The notes: generated by a model from the sequence alone, not told the origin. A stretch of 64,000 bases of DNA from Globisporangium splendens (GCA_006386115.1 VFIW01000044.1:186001-250000), one strand, 5' to 3'. Positions 32,481 to 44,700 are shown, numbered from the stretch's first letter. Numbers and translations are program-made.

Positions 32481-33180
32481 CTTGGACTACTACTTGCTGG
32501 TTCGCTGGTGGATTGGCGGAAGGCGAGTGTCCACGTTGCTGGAAAACGGAAAATGAACAGGTCCATGGGGTTTATGCGAAGGCAGAACGCCGGCAGAAGG
32601 GCGCTCATGTGCGAAATGCGCGGTGCTTGAGGCGGGAGGAAGCAGTCCGGACTGTTCCTTTCATGATGTCGGCGCACTGTTGACACGCACGCCAGCAAGT
32701 CCAACGTACTTTCATGGGTCCACAATGCGATCCTTCTCAATAGGGATGTGATGCGCACCATTATTTCAAGTCCAAATATGAGTTTCCAGAGGTTAAGCGA
32801 AGACACATTTGGACATTTTCCTACATAAAATTGAAGATACAAGATCGTGGTATACATTGCCAGAGGTAGTTATGTACGGAGCAATTGTCGGACCATGATC
32901 AGAAGGACAGATGCCTGTCTGACACGCATCTTCCCCTGTATACAAACGTGGTCTTGAATGCATTTACGACGTTTGCATTCAATTTCGTAGGCACACATAC
33001 CCCACGACAGCACCTTGTATAGTTTTGTATGATGTAATATTCATTTCACGTCGTGATATTAACGAGGGAGAAAGGGGAAGGACCATGACAACTTCTGCTC
33101 CCATCATCATACCACCAGATTCACGAGTCCAAAAAAGCGAGTGTGTGAGTCTCCGATGAACTTTCGCCTGTGCAGCACTT
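32481..33180. other. shared promoter-side region of acyltransferase copy 1
   Basis: The first 250 bases are homologous to the region before copy 2 (for example LACVS..RR and NSP.DG.LPPQ-like reading, but frameshifted between copies). This argues that it is 5' UTR/promoter, not coding. The rest has no gene. Confidence 0.55.
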
Positions 33181-33535
33181 CTTAGCATTCATCCTGTGGT
33201 ATCTGCATACGGTACCAGCACACATAAAACGAGAAGATGGCATCGCCAGCAGATCTTTGATTCCTCACGCGAAGCTGGAGTGAAGGCTGAGGATTGCAAT
33301 GGAACCCTGCCATGTTCTGCCCATCAAGGCAATGAATGACGCGGGAACGAACGGACAGCAAATCGTTTATGTTTGTTGATGGCGTGATGATCGAGTCCAG
33401 CGACATGGAGACTCTGGAAGATCTGAGTCTTGAGTCACTGGACTCGTTTCTCACAAGGAGGAGATCGATGATCAGCTCCAGTGAGATTGTCTCGGGGCAG
33501 GTCTGCAGTGCTGACTTTCGACAGAGATGGTGATC
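33181..33535 (+). pseudogene. gene fragment, inverted partner of the one at 36.6-36.9 kb
   Basis: Scattered matches to the minus-strand fragment at 36.56-36.94 kb: a block reading FDSSREAGV, then CAGCAAATC, then ATGTTTGTTGATGGCGTGATG (protein MFVDGVM). The frame is interrupted several times. The two fragments lie in mirror positions next to the two acyltransferase copies. The parent family is not recognised. Confidence 0.5.
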
Positions 33536-34311
33536 TGTTGGGTACGTTTTTTTAAAGCATTTAATTGCACGGCGTTGAAGTTTGATCTCAGACGGATCTT
33601 TTGGATCCGCAGCTTACGTGAGTCAGCAGCATCCCCTTTTTGGATTGCGAATAAGACCTACCATCCACTTTACAACCTCATGATTCGTTTAGCTTTATAA
33701 TTTGATTCATTCACCAAGTGACACACCAATCTCAGAGGGTATTACAGCAAAAGTTGTAACCTCCCCAAATCGATAGGTACCCGACTCTGCTCCCAAATGC
33801 ACACGACCTGACCTCAGCGCGATCCTCAAGCCAAGTGTCAACCTTTGTACTGTAGCTGCTCACGGCGAGTCTTTCTCCTGGCTTACTTGGCCGTCTTGGT
33901 GACGGAGAGACAAACGAATGCCCACGCAGAAAACGGCCACGAAGCACGCGCGATGAACCTTCTTTCAGATCCCTGGTGATGGATCCGTGCCACTCACTTT
34001 GAAGAGCACACACAGGTTTGGGACTCCCCCACTGTAGCACACCTTGCATGCAACCCAATGACATGAAACATTATTTTTAAAAGTCAATGAAGCGCTGTAA
34101 CTTGTGTTTGTCGATAAATAGGAAGCGATCAGAAAGTATTGTGGATAAATTGTGACACACTACTCGGTTGATAGGGTCGCTGAGACCTTCCCGAAATAAC
34201 AGCGCTCCTGCTAAAGTTCAGTGCGATTTCTAATCCGGTTGTCAACAGTACTCCTTCTGCGAATTCTGTTTGACTCAGTTACACCGGACTGAACAACGAG
34301 AGAGAGCACTG
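33536..34311. other. spacer and bZIP promoter, no gene seen
   Basis: AT-rich spacer with chance ORFs; the last 200 bases are presumably the promoter of the bZIP gene. Confidence 0.5.
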
Positions 34312-36051
34312 ATGAGCGCATGGAGCCAGCAGCAGCCGCATGGCCGTCTGGACGGCGCCGTGGAGCCGCACACGATATCCGAGCCACTCTATCCCCAGTA
34401 CGACGACGAGAGCTCCGCTCCGCAGCAGTTCGGCGCCGCCTACGGCTTCCCGTACGAGCAACAGCCGCCGCCGCAGGACGACGACCAAGCCGCGTTCTCC
34501 CCCTTGCAAGAGGCCGTGTTGGCGGACGAGTACGACGTCCTGAGTGTCGCGCTGCCGCTGGAGCTCGTGGATTCGACCGAAGCTCCTTACAGCAATGTTG
34601 ATGGCCCGCTGTTCATCCGTACCGAGCTGTTCTCGTTGGAGTCCGAGTCCTTCAGCGTCGTGACGCCGTCGTCCGGTGATGGCTCGCCCGCCTCGTTTTC
34701 GACGGGTATGGCGACGCCGCGCACGAGCGAAGACGACGATCACGACGATGCGATTATCGACAAGAAGGCGCAGTTGCTCCAGCAGCGGCGCAAGCGCAAC
34801 CGCGAGGCCATGCAGCGTGCGCGGCGGAAGGAAAAGGTGCCGTGTGGAATGCTTTGGAGTCTGCTTTTCGTGCTGTGAGGTGAATGTAATGAACGGTCTT
34901 TTTGGGGTAATCTGTAGGAACTGCTAACGTCGTTGCGCGCGACACTGCGCGAGTTGGAGGTGCAATACAAAGCGCTGACGAAATGGGAACTCCAAGCCAC
35001 GAGTCCCCAGCAAGTCGCGCAGTGCCAGCGGCTGCAGAAACAGCTTGCGGCCGTGATCCAGCGCCGTCGTGAACTCGAAGCTGAGAATGCGGTCGTGGTC
35101 CTCGCACTCGACGACCAGAAACGCCGACTGCGCGAGCTCGAGCGCGTGCTCGCAGAGTGCCGCCTTGAGGACACGCACAACGATTTTGCCGCCGCAGCCG
35201 AAAAACTCGCGCTTCTGGAAGCACAGGAAGCGCAGTACTCGTCCAAGGAGACTAAATCAGACCAGACAACGAGCAGCTTCGAGTATGGCTTTGTGCCACT
35301 CTCGAACGAACAAGTGAGTACGCTCTTGTCGACGTTCTGCAACAACTTGCAGACGTCGAAGGCGCACGCCCGCGCCACACAGTCGTACGAGCCGTTCTTT
35401 GACGTGCTCGGGTGGCAGTCGCATCGCCACATTGACGCAGACAACCAGATGCATTTCGAGTTCATTAAATGTTTTCGCCACCTGAGCACATGCGAGATGG
35501 CCGAGCGCGCATGGGCTGACGCCATCGACCTCGACCAGTACTCAGCACAGCACCGGAGTCCGAATCCGAACATCCGTCGCATGGAGTTTCTGCAGCAAGT
35601 AAACGAGCGTGTGCATATCATCGTGCGCGAGATCAAGCACCCGGTTGAAAGCACGGTCTTCCGCACTCACTACGCGCTGTTCATGCTCGAGACCCAGGAA
35701 GGGTACTTGTTTGGCATCCAGAGCATCAATCCCAGCGCCGAGCAGCAAGAGCAGCTTAAACAACAACAGCAGCAGCAGACAGAGCCATCCGAAGTGACCG
35801 AGGACATCGTGTGGGTCGATGTGTGCATTTATATCGAGTTTGTACGTCGTCCACGTGCCTTTGCAGACGCAAATGCCAACGACGACGGCATCGAGAGGTT
35901 CCATCAGGACGATTGCGAAGTGCACTGGCGTGGGCGAACCAATTACAAGACGCCGAAGCACGCAGCCGAGAACGCACTGAGCTTCCTGATGGGGATTTTG
36001 AAGTGGGAAAACCAAATGGCGGGGCCGCGGTTCCATTTGACGGCCAGCTAA
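34312..36051 (+). CDS. bZIP transcription factor with conserved C-terminal domain
   Basis: Exons 34312-34836 and 34918-36051 (phase 0, GTGCCG...TGTAG) encode 552 residues. N-terminal 140 residues are Pro/Gln/Ser-rich and acidic, a likely activation region. The basic region RRKRNREAMQRARRKEK has Asn163 and Arg171 in canonical spacing; the intron falls exactly between it and the zipper (ELLTSLRATLRELEVQY). A second helical stretch follows, then the C-terminal domain of about 210 residues shared with the other family members (GWQSHRHIDADNQMHFEFI, FGIQSINPS, TNYKTPKHA). Probable nuclear regulator; targets unknown. It sits at the centre of an inverted duplication carrying the acyltransferases. Confidence 0.87.
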
Positions 36052-36555
36052 TCTGCAAAGTGCAGCGAAAAAAGAGAGTCTGGGGTCCGCACGACAGCCA
36101 TCTCGGCTGGATAATGCCTAGAAAAACAACCCGAGTGCCAATGAGTATTATAGAGATTCGCAAGGTGATCTCGTCGATGCTGCGCATGGTCTCGTAGCAT
36201 TTGCTGCGCTCTCGACCTGATCGACGCTTGTTTATTGGATCGGATACACGGCTTCGGAGTTTCAGCAACTGCGCGAGATCTGTCTCGCTGAGCGCAGCAC
36301 GATCTGCTATTGATGCGGTCTTGGCAACAAAGTTCCTAGACCATGCGAAGTGCAGGTATCACCTCGACGAGGTACCGTCCGATCTCCTCCACGCCGAGCC
36401 ACGTGCGGTGTCGTGTCTCCAGGTCCAGCATTGCAGGAACTCCTGCAATGCAAAAGTAGTAGCTACTTTGTCACGAGGGACTCGTCATAAAAAAAGAAGA
36501 GGATGCTGTTGACTGCGAATGGGAAGCAAAGTACCGCTTTGCAGAAAAGCAGACT
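36052..36555. other. spacer, no gene seen
   Basis: 3' flank of the bZIP gene. A short repeat TGCAGGAACTCCTGCA (near 36433) is a small perfect hairpin. No coding signal. Confidence 0.5.
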
Positions 36556-36936
36556 TCAACGCCTTGCAGTAAAGTCATCGTAAAAAATCGTGCAGTATCG
36601 TATGCACCAACGTCTCTGAAAGCCCACCACCATCTCAATATGATCTCTCGCTGCAGCCCATGATGGTCTGATTCCTGACACCGTGAAGTGCAGAAACTTG
36701 AAACTCAAGACTCGGCCGCTGTGGTCCATCACCCCATCAGCAAACATGGGGTGATTTGCTGTCTGTTCCTCACCATTGTCCACTGCACACGGCAACTCTT
36801 CCAGCGCCAGCTCTCGTGAGGAATCAAAGACGCGGACCGCCCATTCACGCACGCGTTGTTGTTGTTGTTGTTGTTGTATTTCTGGCACAGTACCACACAG
36901 GAAGTGTTGTCCATCTGATACACAAGTGCGCATCAT
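36556..36936 (-). pseudogene. gene fragment, inverted partner of the one at 33.2-33.5 kb
   Basis: A minus-strand frame of 126 codons that is clearly protein-like at its end (MFADGVMDHSGRVLSFKF, SWAAARDHIEMVVGFQRR, CIRYCTIFYDD). It carries a poly-Gln run from a CAA microsatellite. It has no native start or upstream exon that I can find. It matches the fragment at 33.2 kb in inverted orientation. Family not recognised; possibly the C-terminus of a larger protein. Confidence 0.5.
36855..36877. repeat. GTT microsatellite
   Basis: Seven GTT units in a row, read as poly-Gln on the minus strand within the gene fragment. Confidence 0.9.
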
Positions 36937-37599
36937 ATCGCAGTGGGCAAGTCTCCGAAAGGAATGTTTATCGGAGACTTTTTCGACTCAACAATTTGCA
37001 ATGTGAGCAATGACCAGATGCCCTCCCCCCTCCTCATCACCAAATCCTGTGGCAACTAATATTGTTGTGCTCGCCATGCTCTAGATCATAGTATCGGTTG
37101 AGAGAAACTGCCAAATCAGATATTGCGTTTGGAAATGTAGTGTTGATACAAGTTTATGCTGAAGTGGAGGTGTGCATTGTCGCAAAGGTCCATAGGACTC
37201 AGCAACGCTCTCTACATAGCAACCTTTCACGATTCATATCCCTCTTAATTACATTGTTGTGGTTCTATCTAATGGCTCAAATATTCTTCGTAAACAAATA
37301 ATCACTAGTTTGTAGCTTCCATTTACGTTTCTATTGGGAGGGACCTGCATTGAGGACACCAGTGAGATGGGCAAGGAAAAACGTTGGCCTCGCTGGCGTG
37401 CGTGTCATTATTGCGCCGACAGCATGGAGGGAACAGTCCCGACGGGATCCTCCCGCCTCAAGGGCTGACAGCTCCCGCAGACGTGCCCTTCTGCCAGCGC
37501 CCTGCCTTCGCGTCAGCCGTGTGGACCTGCCGCTGGCCATTCTCCGTTTTCCAGCAACGCGGACATTCGCTCTCCGCCACCAGCCAAGAAGGATCCACG
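36937..37599. other. promoter-side region of acyltransferase copy 2
   Basis: The last 230 bases are homologous to the region upstream of copy 1. An in-frame extension of the acyltransferase (from 37384) is open here but frameshifted in copy 1, so it is treated as untranslated. Confidence 0.55.
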
Positions 37600-39132
37600 A
37601 TGGTGCAAGTGCCGACGCCTGCCCCCAACGAGCAGATCCCGCTCTTCGGCTATGAGCGCTTCTACACCATCGGGGACAACGGCAGTGCCGTGATCGCGAC
37701 GCCGATGCTGCTGCAGGGCAGTCACGCTGGCGCCATCGACGCGCTTGTCGCGGGACTCGAAGTCGCCGTGCTGCGCACGTTCAACAAACACCCGCGCATG
37801 CGCACCAAGCAGGTTAAGGGCGAGTTCGCGCTCGCCGAGATCCACCCGTCACTCACGCTTGAGGTCCTGCAAGAACACAAGCTGCTCGAGGTGCGCGTGG
37901 TCGACAGCAGCGACGAGTTTCGAAACACGTGGAGTGAGTACGTGGAAAAGCAGTGCAACATCGCGTTCAACCGGTACGCGCAGTTCCCGTACTATGTGCG
38001 CGTGTGGCACTGCCCAGCGCTCAACCAGGCGCGTGTGATGCTCTTTGCCGACCACTACATGTCCGACGGCATGTCTGGCATTTTCGTGCTCAACGACATC
38101 GTCTCCATCGCGTCCAAGTTGTCGCGTGAGAAGCTCCAGGACCTCGCGCCAGCGGACCAGGTGTCGAATCCATTGCGTCCATCCCTCTACGACCAATGGT
38201 TGCGTCCACAGGGCCGTGTGCGGCTCTGGTTCACCACCCTGCTCATCAAAATGTTCGGCAAGATGGTGTACAAGCACGAACTGAAGCACTTTTCGCCCAT
38301 CATTCCAGTGCGTGCTGACCAGGCAGACTTCATGATCCCGCCAAAGGTCAACAGCAGCAGCGCGTTCTTCGCCAACGGCAACAAAGCGGATATGGTCGCT
38401 GCGTTGCAACGATGCAAGGAAGAAGGCGTGACGTTCTTTGGCGCGATCTCGGCTGCAGTCGCCATCGCGTACTACCTCACGAGCGACAGCAAGAGTAAGA
38501 ACGAGGCAACAGAGCCTTTCAAGTTCAATCTCGGGCTCGATTACAACATGCGCAAGCGCGTGGAGGCACCGATGCCCGAGGACCCTGTCGGAGCATTTAT
38601 GACGACGTGCGATATGGAGAAGTTCTCCAAGGAGGGAGTGTTGATGCACTCGACGGCGTTCTGGGATCTGGCGCGCAGCCTCAAGCAGGAGGCTGACGAT
38701 ATCATGGAAAGTGCACTCATGCCGCTGCAGATGCTCTTTGTGCACGAGCGTGTGAACGCGGAGACGAAGCCCGATTTCGCCATCGACATGCCGATTCCGC
38801 AGTCGTTCGTGTGCGATGCCAACATCTCGAGCATCGGCAAGTACCCGTTCCCCTTGACGCACGTCGTGCAAAAGGGTGACGACAACGACGACGTCAGCGT
38901 TCACATCGAGTCGGTCCACGTGCTCAACTCACTTCCGCACATGGCCGTGACAATGTTCTATGTGGCGTCGACGGACCAGGTCAACTACTCCATGATGTAT
39001 AAATACGAGAATGACACGGCCCAGAAGCTGTTCAAGGCGTTCACGACGACCGTGGACCACATCGGACAGATCGACAAGACACAGAAACTCGTCGACGTCG
39101 CGCAGCAAGTGCAAACCAAGTTGACGCAGTGA
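37600..39132 (+). CDS. HxxxDG acyltransferase, copy 2
   Basis: From the ATG at 37600, conserved with copy 1 (MVQVP), the frame gives 510 residues. The active-site motif HYMSDG is identical to copy 1. Bases 37692-38502 match copy 1 without any difference found. After that a few changes occur, and the last 140 residues diverge more (for example EYAASLPIPQSLA in copy 1 versus DFAIDMPIPQSFV here). The first 30 residues also differ. It is a CoA- or carrier-dependent acyltransferase of the condensation/alcohol-acetyltransferase superfamily with unknown substrate. Oriented head to head with copy 1, 5.1 kb away. Confidence 0.85.
   Translation: MVQVPTPAPNEQIPLFGYERFYTIGDNGSAVIATPMLLQGSHAGAIDALVAGLEVAVLRTFNKHPRMRTKQVKGEFALAEIHPSLTLEVLQEHKLLEVRVVDSSDEFRNTWSEYVEKQCNIAFNRYAQFPYYVRVWHCPALNQARVMLFADHYMSDGMSGIFVLNDIVSIASKLSREKLQDLAPADQVSNPLRPSLYDQWLRPQGRVRLWFTTLLIKMFGKMVYKHELKHFSPIIPVRADQADFMIPPKVNSSSAFFANGNKADMVAALQRCKEEGVTFFGAISAAVAIAYYLTSDSKSKNEATEPFKFNLGLDYNMRKRVEAPMPEDPVGAFMTTCDMEKFSKEGVLMHSTAFWDLARSLKQEADDIMESALMPLQMLFVHERVNAETKPDFAIDMPIPQSFVCDANISSIGKYPFPLTHVVQKGDDNDDVSVHIESVHVLNSLPHMAVTMFYVASTDQVNYSMMYKYENDTAQKLFKAFTTTVDHIGQIDKTQKLVDVAQQVQTKLTQ
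37692..38502. repeat. 811-bp identical tract, acyltransferase copy 2
   Basis: Inverted partner of 31578-32388, with no difference found, flanked by diverged coding sequence on both sides. Confidence 0.85.
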
Positions 39133-40054
39133 AGCTAATGCGTTTACGAGTCAACCTTCTGTGATTTACAAACGGTTATTGCGTGCTGTTATCGAGCAAA
39201 CTGTAGGCTTTGATGTTAAATTCGAACTGAATTATATAATAAATGAATGCATCCAACCCAAGAGGAGACCATGACGGCGAGTTGACGAACAATGCACCCG
39301 TTTGCACGTATGACGGAACTGTTATGCACGCATACAACAGAGCTACACACAGAAGAGTGGACAGCATGCAAGTTTTCAACTGGGGAGGTGAGAAGTCTAG
39401 CGCTTGCACATCAAGAGCTCAAGAGCAACCAGGAAGCAAAGACTTGAGGAGGTCCTGTTGCCCGAAAACTAAACGCTAGCCCAGGCTCTAATGACTGTGT
39501 AAACGACGCCCGCGATTCATTCTTCACCACTGAACTGTCTAGCAGAGCGTCGTCACAAACAAGACACCACATCTGGATCCAAGCAGTTTGGCGGTGTGTG
39601 ATGCGCCACAGCGATCCATCGTGCTTCACTGCTCAATTAGAGGGAACGCGCAAGCTTATTTAGCGAGAAATTACTCTGGTAAGTTATTTTATTTCTCGAG
39701 AGAGAAGAAGAAGGAAAAAAAACATCGCTTCGTATATTATAAGTTAATTTTGCAACGCCAAAAACTCGAATGTCCTCTTTTGACTACCTGGGACGATGTT
39801 GTTCTCGAAAGAGGACCATTATGGAGGCGATTCGATATCTGGATGCTGCTCGAGTCGCCGTGTCCAAAGCACAGCGATCATGACGATGCCGCCACGCATG
39901 CGACGTAAGCTGTGGAGGCACGCAGCGGCAGCGGTAGTGCCGACGCGCCGTTCGCTCGTACTGAGATGGTGGCGTCTCACGCGCATTCTCGCCTTCTGTG
40001 AATGGTGCGACGCACACCCGAGCAGAGATGACGACGACGCAATCTCCAATGCGC
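39133..40054. other. spacer, no intact gene
   Basis: 3' flank of acyltransferase copy 2. Only chance ORFs. The last part may include unrecognisable 5' remains of the following pseudogene. Confidence 0.5.
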
Positions 40055-40363
40055 CGTCACAGTCGCTCAAGCAGGGCCGCCATCTCGAGTTGAAAGCCGA
40101 AAACGCGTCCGTGGTTCGTGTGTCTGAGAATCAGCGACGCTGGCTCCGCGGGTACGCGCAACGATGTCGAAGAGAAACTCGCACTTCTGGAACCCCAAAA
40201 AGCGCAAGACGTCAAGGCGACAACAACAGGCAAGACAGTGAGCAGCCGCAGGTATAAACCAGCAACAAGACACCGAGAACGCGGTGGAGAATGCGATGAG
40301 CGTTCTCATAGAAAATGAAAAAACTCGATCGCGGGATTGCCGTTCCATTTATCGGCCAGTTAA
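40055..40363 (+). pseudogene. internally deleted bZIP gene copy
   Basis: Short blocks match the bZIP gene at 34.3-36.05 kb in order. HLELKAENASVV matches ELEAENAVVV, and EEKLALLEPQKAQ matches AEKLALLEAQEAQ. An ACAAGACACCGA..AACGC block then matches the YKTPKHAAENA region, and CCATTTATCGGCCAGTTAA matches the final HLTAS stop. The blocks lie in different frames, and about 650 bases between the coiled coil and the C-terminus are missing. The bZIP basic region was not found. Confidence 0.7.
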
Positions 40364-41701
40364 ATGCGAAAGGTGAAGCTTGACCCAGAGAGGGTAATGA
40401 TCAATGAGAGATAGAAGCAACCCCACACGACGACAACCGACCTCAGCCACTTAGTAATTTGTGCTGCTGGTCGTATTGTAGTTGCTGATGATCAAGTTGC
40501 CCGTATTGTGCTGTTTCTCCAAGAGCGGTGTCGACGAATCGCGCGAAAGCCCTTTGGTTTCCTAACACTTGGTCTCAAGTTGTGTTGCGATGAGATCGCG
40601 AAGTGATGCGGAAATCGCTTCTTCCGATTCGCCTGCCGTACTGAGACGGCGGTATTCCTGTCGACCAACAACATCAACAGAAGCGTTTAGAAATACACAA
40701 TCAAGAGATACTGGCGATGACGAGAGAGGGGAGATACACGAATTCGTCGTATTTGATGGACTTGGTCGAATGTTTGCGGATCGAGTTGGCTCACGGAGGC
40801 TGCGCTCCCCATGGTGATGACTGCAGAGAGAGAGTCACACACACGCCGTCGAGGATGGAGTTGCTTCTAGACTCTCGTGTGTGGGGAGATTACAACGAGG
40901 AGTGCGTCGTGGGGTGTTTGCTTGATCCGACTTTGGACGAAAAAGAAACAGCCAGCCAGCCAGCCTCTCTCTCTCTCTCTTTCTCGCTCTTGTCCAAGAT
41001 GGTGTCTATTCTTGATTACAAAGAGAGCGCTGGAAAAGAGACTTGCTATGAATAGCCAACGTAGCCGCTGTTTCCAGGGCAACAAGATGCGTTTTTGTGC
41101 CTATTTTTTGGTGCGACAAGATGACAAAACGCCAGAGCAGACTCCAGAGATAACTGCTATGCTTATCAGATCTGGGCTGCTTTACCAGGCGGTCGCTGGA
41201 CGAGGAAAGGGAAGCGCGTGCCATCGCGAGCAAAATTGCAACAGGGAATGATCCGATGTACTCGCTGCCAGCAGGCCGAGACAACAAATCCCGGACTGAA
41301 TTTCTTTCACTTGCCGCGCACCATTCTAAATCCAATTACTTCTACTGCTACTGGTGCTTCCCTCTCATTCTGGTTGCGCACACTACAACCCAGTTCCTTC
41401 TCCGAAGCGAAATGTGTGCATCAAGTAGAGAGAAGTGTCGCCACGTGACGTGGGCACAGCCTTTGAATTGTTGCTCATCGCCTTGTCCAACCCACGACAA
41501 TGAGTACGCAAGTTCGGGAACAGCAGCTCACACCAGGAGCTCCATTGGCTTCCAAGGCACACTTCCTCGTTTATTGGCAGTAGCAACATGGACCTTTCCA
41601 GATAAAACGCTTGGGGGATCACCCGTTCTTGGTGCACTCTAAACGGAGAAAAGATGGAGAACAGAGGGGATCGTATATGAAGTTTAGCTTGATTTAATTA
41701 A
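40364..41701. other. spacer, no gene seen
   Basis: Chance ORFs only. Contains a CT microsatellite near 40966-40982. It separates the duplicated region from the housekeeping genes. Confidence 0.55.
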
Positions 41702-44700
41702 TTACCCAAAGAGCGAATGCAGCGCAGCCTGCTGCGGCGTGCGCAGTGCGCCCCATGCTGCCGTCATGATCGGTTCGGGCACCGACACACGGAGACTCGC
41801 GAGCGTCGCGCGGATCTCGTCGCGGAGCTTCGCGAACTCGTCGTCACCGACCTGGACCGCAAACGCGTCGCTGAACTCGATGACGTCGGCAAAGATACCG
41901 ACGACCACATGCAACTGGCTGCAGTCCTTGCCCAGGATGTACTCGTTGCGGTCGTTCACGTATCGCAGCAGCCGCTTCATGACCTCGACCGATTCCTCCA
42001 GGTCGCCTCGGAGCGGCAGCAGACTCAGCCATTGTGGGAACAGCGTCGCAGAGTCGACGACGCTCGCCTGGTGCTCGCAGATCAGTCCAAACGCCGACAC
42101 GGCGTTGTCTGTTGCGTTCAAGTGGTATGGATCGCGCGCCTGTGGATGCATGAGCACGCCACGCAGCAGTGTGAGGCACAACTCGGCGTGCTTGGCGAAC
42201 CGTTCGCGGCCCAGACGCGCACAGATGCCCATGCCGTACGACGCCGCCTGCACCAGCGGTGGGTACCCGTCGCTGGTCTTGAGCACGTCGATAAGCAGCG
42301 GCAGGAACACGTCGATCTCGCGCATCGCGGGTTCGCCACAGTACTCGAGCACGTCGTCGAGGATGTAGAGCGCGAGCTTGCGGTCCTCGGCGAGGCAGTG
42401 CTCGGCCGACAACTCCAGGATCTTTTCCCAGAGAATCGCCTGGAACACGGGGAAAAACTGCTCGCCGTGGGTCTTCGCAAGGCTGCCAATGCAGTCGCCC
42501 ATGACGAACTGCAGCTCCTGCTCGAGGTTCTCGGATGTTTCGTCATCGTCGTCGTAGCCGTCACCCCCATCTTCGCTGGGGCGTCCGACATCCTCGTACT
42601 CCTCACCGTCGTCCACGACTTTCTGTGCGCGCTGCACGGCGCGGCGCTGGAAGCTGTCACCAAGTACGAGCAGCAAACCGTTCACGAGCTCCTTCAGCTG
42701 CGCCTCGTTCAAACGCACGTGAGGGTGGTGCTCGAGCGCATTCGAGATACAGAGCTTCATGCTCTGCATGATGTTCATGACGAGATCCAACTCGGGCTCC
42801 GAAGTGAGCGCGCCAACGAGTCTGCCGAGCGTGAAGTCGACCATCTGCTTGATCGCCTCCGAGTTGCTCGACGCGATGGCCACGCATTTCACGAGCGCCG
42901 GCATCGAACTGATCGACGACGAGCGGATATCCGAGTGCACCGAGTCGGTCATAAGCGGCGCGAGCACCTGGGTCACCTGCTCAGCGTACGGGAAAAAGGT
43001 CTCCTCCAGATCCGTCACCATGCTCGTGAGCAGCTGGCACGCGGTGGCTTTCTCCTCCAAGATCGACGTGCGGATGCTCAGGCACCGGTCGTTAACCTGC
43101 GCGATCTGGATATCGTCGTTATCCCCGTTCGTCGAGAGCGACGAATCGTCGTCGTCGTCCAATGTGGACGGGTCGACCTCAAACTCGGCCTGCTGCATGG
43201 CCGCGAACAACAGAGTTGGCATGACCACAGGCAGGTACGACGCAAACTCCTTCCCGAGACACTTGCAGCAGCGCGCCCACGCCTGCAGCAGGTACGTGCG
43301 GATCCACTCGTTGCCGACAATCTTGGGTGTGTTCTGCATCTCAGCCATAATCTTCATGATCTCGACGGATTCGTGACGGAACGTGTCTTTGCCCACAGCC
43401 AAACCGATCAGACTGATGCACTCCAACGTGATGCCGCCGAGCGTGAACGAACCCGGAGAGCCCGTCGTCGTGCTCTCGTGGAGACACGACAGCAGGATCT
43501 GCTGCAGCGATGGCATCACGGCGCCGTAGTACTTGATGAACGCCGGTCCGGCCACCGTCGCGATGGACGAGATCGCTGTGATCGACTGCTCCTGCACGAC
43601 GCGCAGGTGGTTGGGTGCCTGCAAGATCGCAAATAGTTGCGTCAGCAGCTTCTCCAAATATGGCTCCAGCACATGGGGCTGGCACATATCGATGAATTGC
43701 CGCAGCGCCGTGGCTGCATGAGCCTGCAGTCGCGGCTTGGAAAAGTCCTCGAGGTAATGCAGCAGGATCATCAACGCCTGTGCGTGGTACGCGTCCTGGA
43801 ACTGCGGACCCTGGTCCACGGACATTTGGCCGATCACGTCGATCGCCGTGCAGCACACGCGCGGGTGCACGTCGTAGGCTTGCGTGAGCAGGTGGCGCAC
43901 AATGGCGTCGAGATTCTCGTACGAGAGAATCTCGAGGATCTGGCAGAGCCCCACGAGCGCCGCGTGGCGGTACACCCACTGCTCAGTGTTCGACGCGTAC
44001 TCCTGGATGAGCGCAAAGCACTTTGGGAGCGACTTCTTGGCGCCAATCGCGCCTACGAGCCGCTCGAGGGCCTCAGAGCCGACGTCAAAGTTCGAGATCT
44101 CGTGGTTCGCGAGCGAGGTGTCCTCTTCGTCGTCGCAGTTCGCGACGCTCCACGTGTCAACGTCCTGCAACTCGAGCATCATCTTGAACGCCACGGGGTA
44201 CACGGCCTGCACAAAGTAGTTTTTCGAGATCTTGCGGCACGAGTGCGCGGCGTGTTCGGCGATGGAGACCAGGAATTCCATGGCCAATTGGCGGCAGCCG
44301 TCGGGGATGCTTCCGCTGGCACCGTCCGAGACGCGCACCATGGTCTCGACGTATTCGCGCAGACACGGCTTGAAGAACACGGCGTGCGGCTCGACGACCT
44401 CGATGAGCACCTCGAGCGTCTCCATGACCTCTTCGAACTGCTGTGCGTGCAGCATGCGGTGCATCGCGGCCAGGATCGAGGGAATGCTCGCGCGCAGCAG
44501 GTCTTCGCGCTGGATCTGGATCGTCTCCATGTTGATAAGCAGCATCGAGAGCGCGCGGATCGCGTTGAGTGCCACGCGACCCTCGGAATCGTTGATGCAT
44601 TTCACGAGCATCGTGAGCACCGTGACCTCGAACTGCGCGTGCGGGTCATCGCCGAAGCTCGCCTCGATCATCGTCGCGATGTAGATCGCGATCATCTCGA

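Noticed and set aside
37384..37599. 72-codon N-terminal extension of acyltransferase copy 2
   Set aside because: The homologous region of copy 1 is frameshifted, while MVQVP at 37600 is conserved.
41717..43636. 639-codon plus-strand ORF opposite importin-5
   Set aside because: Arg/His-rich mirror of a GC-biased coding strand; the minus strand has a full importin.
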